The notes: generated by a model not told the origin, from the sequence alone. 25,606 nt of DNA from an uncultured Bacilli bacterium (GCA_947593275.1 CANQDN010000002.1:1-25606), one strand, 5' to 3'; positions 9,183 through 16,285 are shown, counted from the stretch's first letter. Numbers and translations are program-made.

Positions 9183-9571
9183 TTATGAATGGTAGATTAA
9201 CAACTTCTCTTGAGATTGAACAAAAAATAATTGAACTTCAAAAGTTATTAAAGTTATCAACTAAAGCCTCTGTTATGAGAATTGCATTAGGCTTATCATT
9301 AAGAAGTAAAACAGATCCAAGAAGCGAATATAATGAGAACAATAATGATCATAGAGGTGCAACTTATCAAAGAGTAACTATTACTGGTGATTATGATGAA
9401 CTATATAGAGCATTGTTAATTGAGCAATTAGATAAAGAAGTATCTGATTCTGAATTGTTTCCTGAATTATTTAATTCACATATAGCTAGAGGGGTAAATG
9501 CACTTTATGATGAATATCAATTAAAAGGTAATTATGATAAAATTTTAGATTCAATTTTTAAATTGATATGA
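9179..9571 (+). CDS. dndE: DNA phosphorothioation protein DndE
   Basis: 128-130 residues, the usual size of DndE (DUF1832), a small DNA-binding subunit reported to form a tetramer and to prefer nicked DNA. The N-terminal helices (EIEQKIIELQKLLKLSTKA) and the SVMRIALGLSLR segment are typical. Two starts are possible: a TTG at 9179 seven bases after GGAGG (9167-9171), overlapping the dndD stop as TTGA, or an ATG at 9185 with a long 13-base spacing. I chose the TTG on spacing. The gene is followed after 18 bases by the cysteine desulfurase. Confidence 0.88.
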   Translation: MIMNGRLTTSLEIEQKIIELQKLLKLSTKASVMRIALGLSLRSKTDPRSEYNENNNDHRGATYQRVTITGDYDELYRALLIEQLDKEVSDSELFPELFNSHIARGVNALYDEYQLKGNYDKILDSIFKLI

Positions 9572-9589
9572 AGGGAGAATGTATGTTAA

Positions 9590-10702
9590 ATGTTATATTT
9601 AGATAATGCAGCAACAACAAAAGTTTTGCCTGAAGTATATGAAGAAATGATTCCATATATTTCTGAATATTATGGTAATCCAAATGGTAAATATTATAAA
9701 AAAGCATTAGAATCTCAGCTTGCTGTAAATATAGCAAGAGAAAGAGTAGCTTCGTTTATAAATTGCCGACCTGATGAAGTAATATTTACAAGTGGTTCTA
9801 CGGAAAGTAATAACTTTATTTTAAAGGGATATGCTCATGCAAATAAAGATAAGGGTAATCATATTATTGTTAGTTCTATTGAGCATTCATGTATTAAAAA
9901 TACTGCTCTTTTTTTACAAGATAACGGATATGAAATAACATTTTTACCTGTTGATAAGAACGGATTAGTAGATTCTAAAGCATTAGAAAAAGCCATAAAA
10001 CCAAATACTATATTGGTTTCTATAATGTGGGCCAATAATGAATTAGGTGGAATAAATGATATAAAAAAGCTTTCTAATATCTGTCATAATAAAGGAATAG
10101 CATTTCATACAGATGCTACTCAATTTGCAGGAAAAGGTTTAATTGATTTGCAGGATTATAGTGACGTTGATTTTTTATCTTTATCTGCTCATAAATTTTA
10201 TGGACCTAAAGGAGTAGGCATCATTTTCATGAGAAAAGATAAGAATAATTTATATCCTAAAATTACTCCTTTGATACATGGTGGCGAGCAAGAATTTGAA
10301 TTTAGAAGTGGTACATTAGCAGTTCATCAAATAGTTGGTTTAGGGAAAGCTGCTGAAATTGCTCAAAGAGACTTAGATAAAAATATTAAATTACTAAAAA
10401 AATATGAACAACAATTTAAGAAAAAATTGATTGAAGTCTTCGGTGATAAAATAGAAATAAATAATGACTTTAAAAATAAAATTCCTGGATTGATCAGCGT
10501 AAGATTAAAAGGATATAATAATCAATTGTTTTTAAAAAATGCTTCAGAAATAATTTCAGCTAGTACAGGTTCAGCTTGTAGCAATTCAAAACCATCTTAT
10601 GTTTTAAAAGAGTGTGGATATTCTGATGATGAAATAAAAGAAACCATTAGATTTTCTTTATCTGCTTATGGAAAATATGATAACTTTAGAGAAATAGAAT
10701 AA
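9590..10702 (+). CDS. dndA: Cysteine desulfurase DndA/IscS type
   Basis: 370 residues, a full-length class V aminotransferase-fold PLP enzyme that removes sulfur from L-cysteine. LYLDNAATT starts the protein, TSGSTESNN and the SIEHS region bind PLP, SAHKFYGPKG carries the Schiff-base lysine K202, and the STGSACSN loop carries the persulfide cysteine C330. It is the last gene of the dnd operon, where it would supply sulfur to DndC. AGGGAG lies 12 bases before the ATG, a somewhat long spacing. It could equally be called IscS/NifS on sequence alone; the operon context makes the DndA role likely. Confidence 0.92.
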   Translation: MLYLDNAATTKVLPEVYEEMIPYISEYYGNPNGKYYKKALESQLAVNIARERVASFINCRPDEVIFTSGSTESNNFILKGYAHANKDKGNHIIVSSIEHSCIKNTALFLQDNGYEITFLPVDKNGLVDSKALEKAIKPNTILVSIMWANNELGGINDIKKLSNICHNKGIAFHTDATQFAGKGLIDLQDYSDVDFLSLSAHKFYGPKGVGIIFMRKDKNNLYPKITPLIHGGEQEFEFRSGTLAVHQIVGLGKAAEIAQRDLDKNIKLLKKYEQQFKKKLIEVFGDKIEINNDFKNKIPGLISVRLKGYNNQLFLKNASEIISASTGSACSNSKPSYVLKECGYSDDEIKETIRFSLSAYGKYDNFREIE

Positions 10703-10974
10703 AAAATATAATTTACATTTAATTTCAAATTTTAGTACTATAAAAGTGTAATAATTAATTACAGAAATTTAGATGAATATTAACTTCTTTTTATTATGAT
10801 TAAAGTGATTAGATAACGTCTTGCTTTTAGAGACAAAGTTCTCGTAATAAAAAGTGTTATCCAACCTTCAAATAATATATTCGATTAAGCAGGTTGAGAT
10901 TTAAATAATTCTCGTGTAAAGAACCAAAATGAAGATATACATAGTGGTTAGACCAATTATAATAGAAAAGAAAA
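10703..10974 (+). other. Non-coding leader upstream of IS110 remnant, possible bridge-RNA relic
   Basis: No gene is seen in these 272 bases. IS110 elements encode a structured non-coding RNA in the region before the transposase, and this stretch holds matching inverted segments: CTTTTTATTA (10787-10796) with TAATAAAAAG (10845-10854), and GATAAC (10812-10817) with GTTATC (10856-10861). The two pairs interleave, so they would form a pseudoknot or alternative folds. Where the dnd operon's 3' end gives way to the element is not visible. Confidence 0.35.
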
Positions 10975-11412
10975 ATGAAGTATGGAGTAGGAATTGATGA
11001 ATCAAAAGGAAAAAGTACAGTTGCAATCATTTCAAATATAGAAGAAGTAATTAAAAAATATTTTAAAATAAAACATGATATCAATGGATTAAAATTATTG
11101 GAAGAAAAAATAAAAGATTTCCCCAAAGAAAAATTAAAAATAGTAATGGAGAAAACAGGTACATATCATTTACCTATATTAGGATATTTGTAGTAGCAGA
11201 AAATGCTTTAAAAATAAAAAAATATCATGATCATAGATTAAAAAAGCTAAAAATGATAAAAAAGATTCATTAAAGTTAGCAGAATAATGTTGTAATAATT
11301 AGCATAAATTAATCAAGTAAGAGAAAATAATGAAGTATATAATAACTTAAGGTTTTTATCAAGAAGATATTTAGATAATGTATCAATTCAAAAAAGAAAA
11401 ATCAATCAATTT
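10975..11412 (+). pseudogene. IS110-family transposase, frameshifted remnant
   Basis: The first 72 codons (MKYGVGIDESKGKSTVAII...) are the N-terminal DEDD/RuvC-like domain of IS110 transposases, with the first acidic residue in GIDESKG and a conserved EKTGTYHLPIL. After a stop at 11191-11193 the similarity continues in other frames: VAENALKIKKYHDHRLKK near 11195-11250, then KAKNDKKDSLKLAE, and after further stops VRENNEVYNNLRFLSRRYLD near 11310-11380. At least three frameshifts or stops are needed, so the gene is dead. The 232 bases after 11412 may hold more of the decayed element, but no clear match can be read there, and the C-terminal Ser-containing domain is not seen. Confidence 0.85.
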
Positions 11413-11644
11413 CTTTTTATTTAGTTTTAACATGTTTTCTTTCTGGCCATAAGTTAATTAATATTGCTGTTTCTTCAGTTAACTTTTTTACTTCATATAC
11501 AATTATTACAATGTGTTCAAAAAATATATAAAATATTTTTTCAATTAAATTTAATAAAAATTCAACATCTTTTAAAAATTATGATTTTTTACACATAAAA
11601 AGTCTTTCTTAACAAATTATTTTTTGCCTTAGAGAACAATTAAT

Positions 11645-11941
11645 TTATTCATACATTATTAATGCAGCACCTCCTGCATTTATATGATTAGACACCATTA
11701 TTACATCATTACCATTACCATACTTACTTAACGCCACTCTCGGTCTCATAGTCGAATTTAAACTAACATCACTATCTCTCGTAAGATCATTTTCAATCCC
11801 CAACTGATCCAACCTATCATGCATATACTTACTTATCTTTAAAGTATAATCTTTCTCTACAATTCCATTCGCACTTGTACCAGGGTCTTCCCCACCATGT
11901 CCAGGATCTATTACAACCTTCTTTGCTGCTCTTTCATCCAT
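11645..11941 (-). pseudogene. Truncated N-acetylmuramoyl-L-alanine amidase (amidase_3)
   Basis: 98 residues on the minus strand covering only the first half of an amidase_3 domain. VVIDPGHGG carries the zinc ligand H15, the next ligand is E29 in GIVEKDYTL, and SNHINAGG carries H86. The catalytic Glu and the rest of the fold, which lie further on, are missing: the sequence turns to ALIMYE and stops. There is no signal peptide, which is unusual for a secreted amidase. TTAGGTGATA lies upstream of the ATG. A shorter copy of the same 5' end lies at 14669-14728. A hydrolase lacking half its domain is unlikely to be active. Confidence 0.75.
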
Positions 11942-12097
11942 AGTTTATCACCTAATATAAAATATGCAAATATCTATTTTGAAGTGATTATTTCTCAATT
12001 ATTTACTTTTCAAATTTTATATACCCACAATTTTTAAAATAGTTACCATAAGAAAACACACTATTAATTTATATTATATATTAACAAATAAATAATA

Positions 12098-12976
12098 TTA
12101 TTTATTCTTAAATCGTTTATATATTAAATAACCTGCCCCACCCAGTAAAGTAAAGGAACCTAAAGATAGAAAAATATTTCTATCATCTTCTTCAGAAGAA
12201 TAATTATTAAATACATCTTCTTTAATGCTGACTTTATCTTTTTCTGTTTTATTTTCTATTTCTTCTTTTTGAACCACTAGTATATAATTTTGCTCATCAC
12301 CATTTTCGGATTGAACTTTTACAATTATTTCATTATAGCCCACTTGTAAATTTTCATTATCAATAATTTCTGCTTTAGCTTTAGAATCTTCTAATTCATA
12401 AGTTATATCTATTTTATCTTTATCATTGGAAATATATATTACATCACTTTTAAATAAATTAAAATGCACTTCTTTACCATCTACAAATATTTTAATATTT
12501 TTATTATCACTTAATAATTTTCCTCTAGTAATACTTAAATTATAATTTTTTACACTTCCATTTTCAGCAGTTACTTTTATACTAATATTATTTTCACCAA
12601 TTATTAAATCTGGATTTTTTTTATAATCAACAGTAGCATTAGAATCATTTGGAATTACCAATACAGTAACATTTTCCTTTGTAGTGAAATAAATCATATC
12701 ATCAGAAATTAAAACTTCTTCTCCATCAGCAACTACTTTTTTTAAAGAATTATCACTACTTTTAACTTTTTCAATTACAGTAGGATTTTTATTTGTTGAA
12801 CCAGTTGAATTTGAAGTACTATTACCAGTTGAACAACCACCATGTTTGGAACAACACCCTTTATGACAAGTACTACAACTCGGACTAGTTGTTCCATCAT
12901 TACAAATAATATTTGCTTTCACAGTAAATGGCCAAAATATTAACATTACCAAAACTAAATTAAAAGTTCTTTTCAT
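12098..12976 (-). CDS. Secreted, membrane-anchored protein with Cys-rich head and cadherin-like domains
   Basis: About 292 residues. An N-terminal signal peptide (MKRTFNLVLVMLIFWPFTVKA) is followed by a cysteine cluster, CNDGTTSPSC-STCHKGCCSKHGGC in short pieces, resembling the CxDGT...GxCSxHGG motif of DUF3761/YHYH-like secreted proteins. A Ser/Thr/Asn linker leads to two or more repeats of about 90 residues of the cadherin-like beta-sandwich type (SLKKVVADG..., NIKIFVDGKEV...). The C-terminus has an acidic stretch, one membrane helix (SLGSFTLLGGAGYLIY) and a basic tail, so it is probably held at the cell surface. An in-frame TTG at 12988 touches the AGAGG sequence, so the ATG at 12976 is preferred. 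Function is unknown; surface binding is a guess. Confidence 0.75.
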   Translation of the reverse strand: MKRTFNLVLVMLIFWPFTVKANIICNDGTTSPSCSTCHKGCCSKHGGCSTGNSTSNSTGSTNKNPTVIEKVKSSDNSLKKVVADGEEVLISDDMIYFTTKENVTVLVIPNDSNATVDYKKNPDLIIGENNISIKVTAENGSVKNYNLSITRGKLLSDNKNIKIFVDGKEVHFNLFKSDVIYISNDKDKIDITYELEDSKAKAEIIDNENLQVGYNEIIVKVQSENGDEQNYILVVQKEEIENKTEKDKVSIKEDVFNNYSSEEDDRNIFLSLGSFTLLGGAGYLIYKRFKNK

Positions 12977-13002
12977 AAAACTCAACAACCTCTATCAATA
13001 TA

Positions 13003-13008
13003 ATTATA
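13003..13008 (-). promoter_or_regulatory. Extended -10 of the secreted-protein gene
   Basis: On the minus strand TGTTATAAT is an extended -10 (TGnTATAAT) about 27 bases before the ATG at 12976. The -35 region is poor, as expected for extended -10 promoters. Confidence 0.5.
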
Positions 13009-13013
13009 ACACA

Positions 13014-13334
13014 CATCTCCCTACAATTTAAGTATATTTATAAAATTACCCACTTGCTATTTCTTTTTTCATTAATTCTTTTAATAATACATCTTTCTTT
13101 CATTTATTTCATTATAGATTTTGCTATTCTAAAAAACTTTAATAGATATCCTTATAATTGTTCTAAATGTGGTAATCAAAAATGAGTTCCAATAATTAAA
13201 ATCTTAAAAAGCTTACCATCATATCTACAAATAAAATTAATGTTTAATATTTTTTTGCAGTCCTTTATAGTAAGACTTTCATCTTCCATCCACTGTTTTT
13301 AAATTTTTATTAATCAATAGTCTGAAAGCAGAAG
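13014..13334. other. Intergenic stretch without a supported gene, with a possible zinc-ribbon gene remnant
   Basis: No intact gene is seen in these 321 bases. Around 13116-13260 the plus strand reads ...YPYNCSKCGNQK, a stop, then VPIIKILKSLPSYLQIKL, which looks like the wreck of a small protein with a CxxC zinc-binding knuckle. No start, ribosome site or second CxxC is present. Confidence 0.3.
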
Positions 13335-13973
13335 TTAATTTTTCTGTTTTTTTGTTATTGTAATAATATATCCAATAATACATATCGTTAATAATATATA
13401 CCAATAATTGCTATAATTAAGCAAATTAGTGCTCAATGCATATAAATTATGAAAAAAGTGTAAAAGAATAGGATAAATTAAATTATTTGTTTTATAAAAT
13501 AAATACTGCCATATCAAACTTAGTCCTAACAAAATTATAACACCATCAATATTATATAAATGTATTAAGGTAAAGACTAAAGATGTTACTAAAATGGAAA
13601 TAGAAATATTCAGTTTCTTATTTAATTTTTTATATAATCCAAATCTAAATATTATTTCTTCAAATATTGGTGCAAAAATACAAGAAATTATAAACTCAGT
13701 TATTATTTCAAAAATATTCAAAGGAAGTTGTATATCAGTAGATGGTATGTTCAAGAATATAACAAGTTGTTCTAATAATATTCTAACAATAAATGATAAA
13801 AATAAATATTTTAATAATAGAGTAATATCTATTTTTTTAATATTTAAATATTCTTTTATTTCTATCTTATCTTTTTCCTTTAAGTCACTTATTACCGTAA
13901 ATCCAATTAAAGGAAATATCACAATATATAATAATCCAGGAAGAATAAAATCATTTATAGTTTGATCTAACAT
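13335..13973 (-). CDS. CPBP-family intramembrane metalloprotease
   Basis: 212 residues with about six to seven hydrophobic segments. The CPBP/Abi (Rce1-like) motifs are present in order: EEIIFR with E105-E106 and R110, a histidine in FTLIHLYN (H138), and HFFHN (H172, H175, N176). This family contains membrane proteases, some linked to bacteriocin immunity or protein maturation; the substrate cannot be told here. TTAGGTGATA precedes the ATG at good spacing, and an extended -10 promoter lies at 13996-14001. Neighbours are unrelated accessory genes and repeats. Confidence 0.85.
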   Translation of the reverse strand: MLDQTINDFILPGLLYIVIFPLIGFTVISDLKEKDKIEIKEYLNIKKIDITLLLKYLFLSFIVRILLEQLVIFLNIPSTDIQLPLNIFEIITEFIISCIFAPIFEEIIFRFGLYKKLNKKLNISISILVTSLVFTLIHLYNIDGVIILLGLSLIWQYLFYKTNNLIYPILLHFFHNLYALSTNLLNYSNYWYILLTICIIGYIITITKKQKN

Positions 13974-13995
13974 TGTATCACCTAACTTTATACTA

Positions 13996-14031
13996 ATTAT
14001 ACCATTTAAAAGAATATTTAAAAAGATACTT
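13996..14031 (-). promoter_or_regulatory. Promoter of the CPBP gene (repeat promoter, copy A)
   Basis: On the minus strand TGGTATAAT (-10 at 13996-14001) with a GATACTT half-site at 14025-14031 on the plus strand. It belongs to a set of three similar promoters (see 14579 and 15883); here the second half of the palindrome has decayed and about 13 extra bases separate half-site and -10. Confidence 0.5.
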
Positions 14032-14163
14032 TTATCAAAAACATTAAACCCATGTATTTACTTACCAAAATAACAATTTTATAGTTTTTTATTAAATTTT
14101 TGTTTTTTTCATCAATCTTTTAATTTAAAAAATTTTAAATTTTTTTCTACCGTATCTAACCAT

Positions 14164-14412
14164 TTCCATCTTCCCTTGAATAATAAATTTCCCTTTAAAT
14201 CATAATATTACTAAAGAGATGATTCAATATGCCCCAAATAATAATTATAATAATTAATGGAACACAATATTTATGTAGTGCCGAAAACATCACTAAAAAA
14301 TACTCTAAAAACCCCATTTTCAAAACTAACCCAACAATGAATGATGATTCCATCTTTAACCAATTTACCAATGAAATAAGCACTAAATTTAACCTTCAAC
14401 TAAAAAAGATTC
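14164..14412. repeat. Duplicated block, copy A (249 bp)
   Basis: Nearly identical to 15982-16251 in direct orientation. It starts at ttccatcttccc and ends at aaaaaagattc. The two copies differ by scattered substitutions and one 21-base indel that keeps the reading frame of the small plus-strand ORF they carry. Confidence 0.85.
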
Positions 14413-14417
14413 GATGA
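14229..14417 (+). CDS. Small repeated protein, copy A (62 residues)
   Basis: Not recognised. MPQIIIIIINGTQYLCSAEN is followed by a polar, probably helical C-terminal half. The paralogue at 16047-16277 shares the frame, differs by a whole 7-codon indel (DLETLKK is absent here) and by several third-position changes, which mildly supports coding on this strand over the antisense ORF. The ribosome site is weak (AGAGATGAT before the ATG). It could still be a non-coding repeat. Confidence 0.45.
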   Translation: MPQIIIIIINGTQYLCSAENITKKYSKNPIFKTNPTMNDDSIFNQFTNEISTKFNLQLKKIR

Positions 14418-14555
14418 ATTATCATTAAAATTTGCAACTATTTTAAGACTTATTTCTTTATTTGTAAATTTATTAATTATTTCATTTACTAGTTTTATTA
14501 AATCTTCTTTTTCAACAATTTTTCCCTTTATTTTATAATCTTTTTTGTAAATCAT
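14400..14555 (-). CDS. Small protein or truncated gene, 51 residues
   Basis: A minus-strand ORF beginning MIYKKDYKIKGKIVEKEDLI, with a strong AGAGGTGA site six bases before the ATG and an extended -10 (TGGTATAAT) about 24 bases upstream. Its last codons run into the tail of repeat copy A, so it is probably the 5' end of a longer gene cut by that recombination. The product is not recognised. Confidence 0.5.
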   Translation of the reverse strand: MIYKKDYKIKGKIVEKEDLIKLVNEIINKFTNKEISLKIVANFNDNSSNLF

Positions 14556-14578
14556 AATCTTCACCTCTAAATATACAT

Positions 14579-14617
14579 ATTATACCATCAAAAAAGATAC
14601 TTTCCTATTAAAGTACC
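14579..14617 (-). promoter_or_regulatory. Repeat promoter with palindromic operator, copy B
   Basis: Minus-strand TGGTATAAT (-10 at 14579-14584). A near-perfect palindrome, GATACTTT (14596-14603) and AAAGTACC (14610-14617), covers the -35 region. It drives the 51-residue ORF. The same arrangement is found before the glycosyltransferase. Confidence 0.5.
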
Positions 14618-14668
14618 TTAATTTTCTGTATTTACTTACCAAAATAGCCATTTCTTCTATTTTTGGAT

Positions 14669-14728
14669 TTAACCGATACCACCATGTCCAGGATCTATTA
14701 CAACCTTCTTTGTTACTCTTTCATCCAT
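14669..14728 (-). pseudogene. Second amidase_3 fragment, 19 codons
   Basis: MDERVTKKVVIDPGHGG followed by IG and a stop. It matches the first 17 codons of the amidase remnant at 11645-11941 (MDERAAKKVVIDPGHGG), including the upstream TTAGGTGATAAACT ribosome site. The break falls where the sequence joins the repeat block (gatttaacc). Confidence 0.8.
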
Positions 14729-14819
14729 AGTTTATCACCTAATATAAAATATGTATATTTGTCTATTTGGTGAAACCTTAATAAGGCAAAATTCTTAATA
14801 AATACTATAATACCACTAC

Positions 14820-15809
14820 TTACATTTCTTTAGATTGCCCATGTTTTACAAAATATTCATTTATTCTTTCAAGTTCTATAATCCCAATTTTACTAGATAA
14901 AAGTTCTTTCGGATAAATTCGCCAATCTCCATACTTCTCTACTATTAATTTACACATTTTATAAACTAACTCTTGTTTCTTATTTTGATCCAAATCCCAA
15001 GAAAAAACCTCAGTTACTCGATATAATGAGTATGCTAACTGAATAAATTTTATATAATATTCATATTGTTCATATTTATTTGCATCTTTTAGCTCTCTTT
15101 CCAAATAATCACAAACTTCAAAAATATCAAATAAATTATTATTAAATCGATTATTTTTAGAAGAAACCCCCTCATTAGATCTACGACGATAAAAATAATC
15201 AGCATCATTAAATCTTAATATTCTTTTAGCTTTAAACAATTTAGCATAAGTAAAAGCAATGTCTTCCCACATTCTTCCTTCTATAAATAGAGCATTCTTA
15301 ATCATATCACTTCTAAATAATTTATTACATACAGATGGAGATTCATCTAATATTACACTAGGATTATCAGCAACATTAAAAACATTACCAGTTGTTTGAA
15401 ATATTCCCTTAAATTTATTAATTAAATAATCATCATTTTTAACAAACACTAAACCCGTTGTAATAACATCAGGATTATCATATTTTTTAGCCATCTCATA
15501 CATTTTAGCATACATATTAAAATTTACATAATCATCACTATCTAAAAAGCCAATATATTCTCCAGTGGCGAGTTCAATTCCTTTATTTCTAGTAGCTCCT
15601 TGACCTATATTTTTAAAATTAGTATAAACTTTAATTTTATTTGGATATTTCTTTTCATATTCTCTTAATATTTCTAAACTTTTATCACTAGACGCATCAT
15701 CAATAGCAATTATTTCTATTTCTTTTAATGTTTGATTTACTAAAGAATCTAAACAATCCTTTAAATACTTTTCTGAATTATATACTGGGACAATAATACT
15801 TACTTTCAT
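14820..15809 (-). CDS. Family 2 glycosyltransferase
   Basis: 329 residues. The GT-A fold of GT2 enzymes is clear at the N-terminus: VSIIVPVYNSEKYL, IIAIDDASSDKS, GATRNKGIE, and the metal-binding DxD as FLDSDDY (D90, D92). MWEDIAF near the middle is the usual acidic acceptor-side motif of this group. It would transfer a nucleotide-activated sugar to a cell-envelope or capsular polysaccharide on the cytoplasmic side; the substrate cannot be predicted. No membrane helix is obvious. AAGGAG lies about 14 bases before the ATG, a long spacing. It is a lone gene with its own repeat-type promoter. Confidence 0.9.
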   Translation of the reverse strand: MKVSIIVPVYNSEKYLKDCLDSLVNQTLKEIEIIAIDDASSDKSLEILREYEKKYPNKIKVYTNFKNIGQGATRNKGIELATGEYIGFLDSDDYVNFNMYAKMYEMAKKYDNPDVITTGLVFVKNDDYLINKFKGIFQTTGNVFNVADNPSVILDESPSVCNKLFRSDMIKNALFIEGRMWEDIAFTYAKLFKAKRILRFNDADYFYRRRSNEGVSSKNNRFNNNLFDIFEVCDYLERELKDANKYEQYEYYIKFIQLAYSLYRVTEVFSWDLDQNKKQELVYKMCKLIVEKYGDWRIYPKELLSSKIGIIELERINEYFVKHGQSKEM

Positions 15810-15882
15810 ATTTATTAAAATTTCTCCTTAAAAAAATAAAACCTTTCATTTTCACTTATTTTTAAATTTATTCCTATAGATA

Positions 15883-15920
15883 ATTATACCATTAAAAAAG
15901 ATACTTGTATATTAAGTACC
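15883..15920 (-). promoter_or_regulatory. Promoter with palindromic operator before the glycosyltransferase, copy C
   Basis: Minus-strand TGGTATAAT (-10 at 15883-15888) with a TATACA -35 at 17 bases. GATACTT (15900-15906) and AAGTACC (15914-15920) form an imperfect palindrome over the -35. A repressor using this site would control several accessory genes here; the regulator is not in the window. Confidence 0.5.
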
Positions 15921-15981
15921 TTAAATTTTAATATTTTTTACCATAATAGCTATTAATTCTATTTTTTGATTTAACCATTAC

Positions 15982-16251
15982 TTCCATCTTCCCATGAATA
16001 ATAAATTCCCCTTTAAATCATAATATTACTAAAGAGATGATTCAACATGCCCCAAATAATAATTATAATAATTAATGGAACACAATATATCTGTAGTGCC
16101 GAAAATATCACTAAAAAAGACCTAGAAACCCTAAAAAAATACTCTAAAAACCCTATTTTCAAAACTAACCTAGCAATGAATGATGATGCCATATTTAACC
16201 AATTTATCAAGGAAATAAGCACTAAATTTAACATACAACTAAAAAAGATTC
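15982..16251. repeat. Duplicated block, copy C (270 bp)
   Basis: Direct repeat of 14164-14412, longer by the 21-base segment coding DLETLKK. In both copies one side borders a repeat-type promoter, so the duplicated unit may originally have included promoter and small ORF together. Confidence 0.85.
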
Positions 16252-16277
16252 TAATCACCGACATAATTAGAATCTAA
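16047..16277 (+). CDS. Small repeated protein, copy C (76 residues)
   Basis: Paralogue of 14229-14417, MPQIIIIIINGTQYICSAEN... with the full KKDLETLKKY segment. The last nine residues (after QLKKI) come from a hairpin that acts as terminator for the opposite-strand operon, so the natural C-terminus may be different. Weak ribosome site. Not recognised. Confidence 0.45.
   Translation: MPQIIIIIINGTQYICSAENITKKDLETLKKYSKNPIFKTNLAMNDDAIFNQFIKEISTKFNIQLKKILITDIIRI
16241..16275 (-). terminator. Rho-independent terminator of the methyltransferase-DGQHR operon
   Basis: AGATTCTAAT (16246-16255) and ATTAGAATCT (16266-16275) are a perfect 10-bp inverted repeat with a 10-base loop. On the minus strand it is followed by six T (16246-16241). 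It starts 11 bases after the DGQHR gene stop. Confidence 0.7.
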
Positions 16278-16285
16278 CCCCCAAT

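Noticed and set aside
10703..10760. Terminator directly after dndA
   Set aside because: Only short, loose A/T palindromes around TTTTAGTACTATAAAA; no stem with a clear T-run.
10857..11126. Minus-strand ORF of 89 codons
   Set aside because: Antisense to the recognisable IS110 transposase remnant and its leader; no family resemblance.
13116..13260. Zinc-ribbon gene on the plus strand
   Set aside because: Only one CxxC, an internal stop and no start or ribosome site; at most a decayed remnant, so it is mentioned only in the intergenic entry.
13594..13965. Plus-strand ORF of 123 codons
   Set aside because: Fully antisense to the CPBP protease gene, which has clear motifs and a ribosome site.
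16013..16264. Minus-strand hydrophobic ORFs in the repeats (also 14195-14383)
   Set aside because: They are antisense to the small plus-strand ORFs, start inside the terminator hairpin or lack ribosome sites, and owe their hydrophobicity to the opposite strand's ATA/ATT run.
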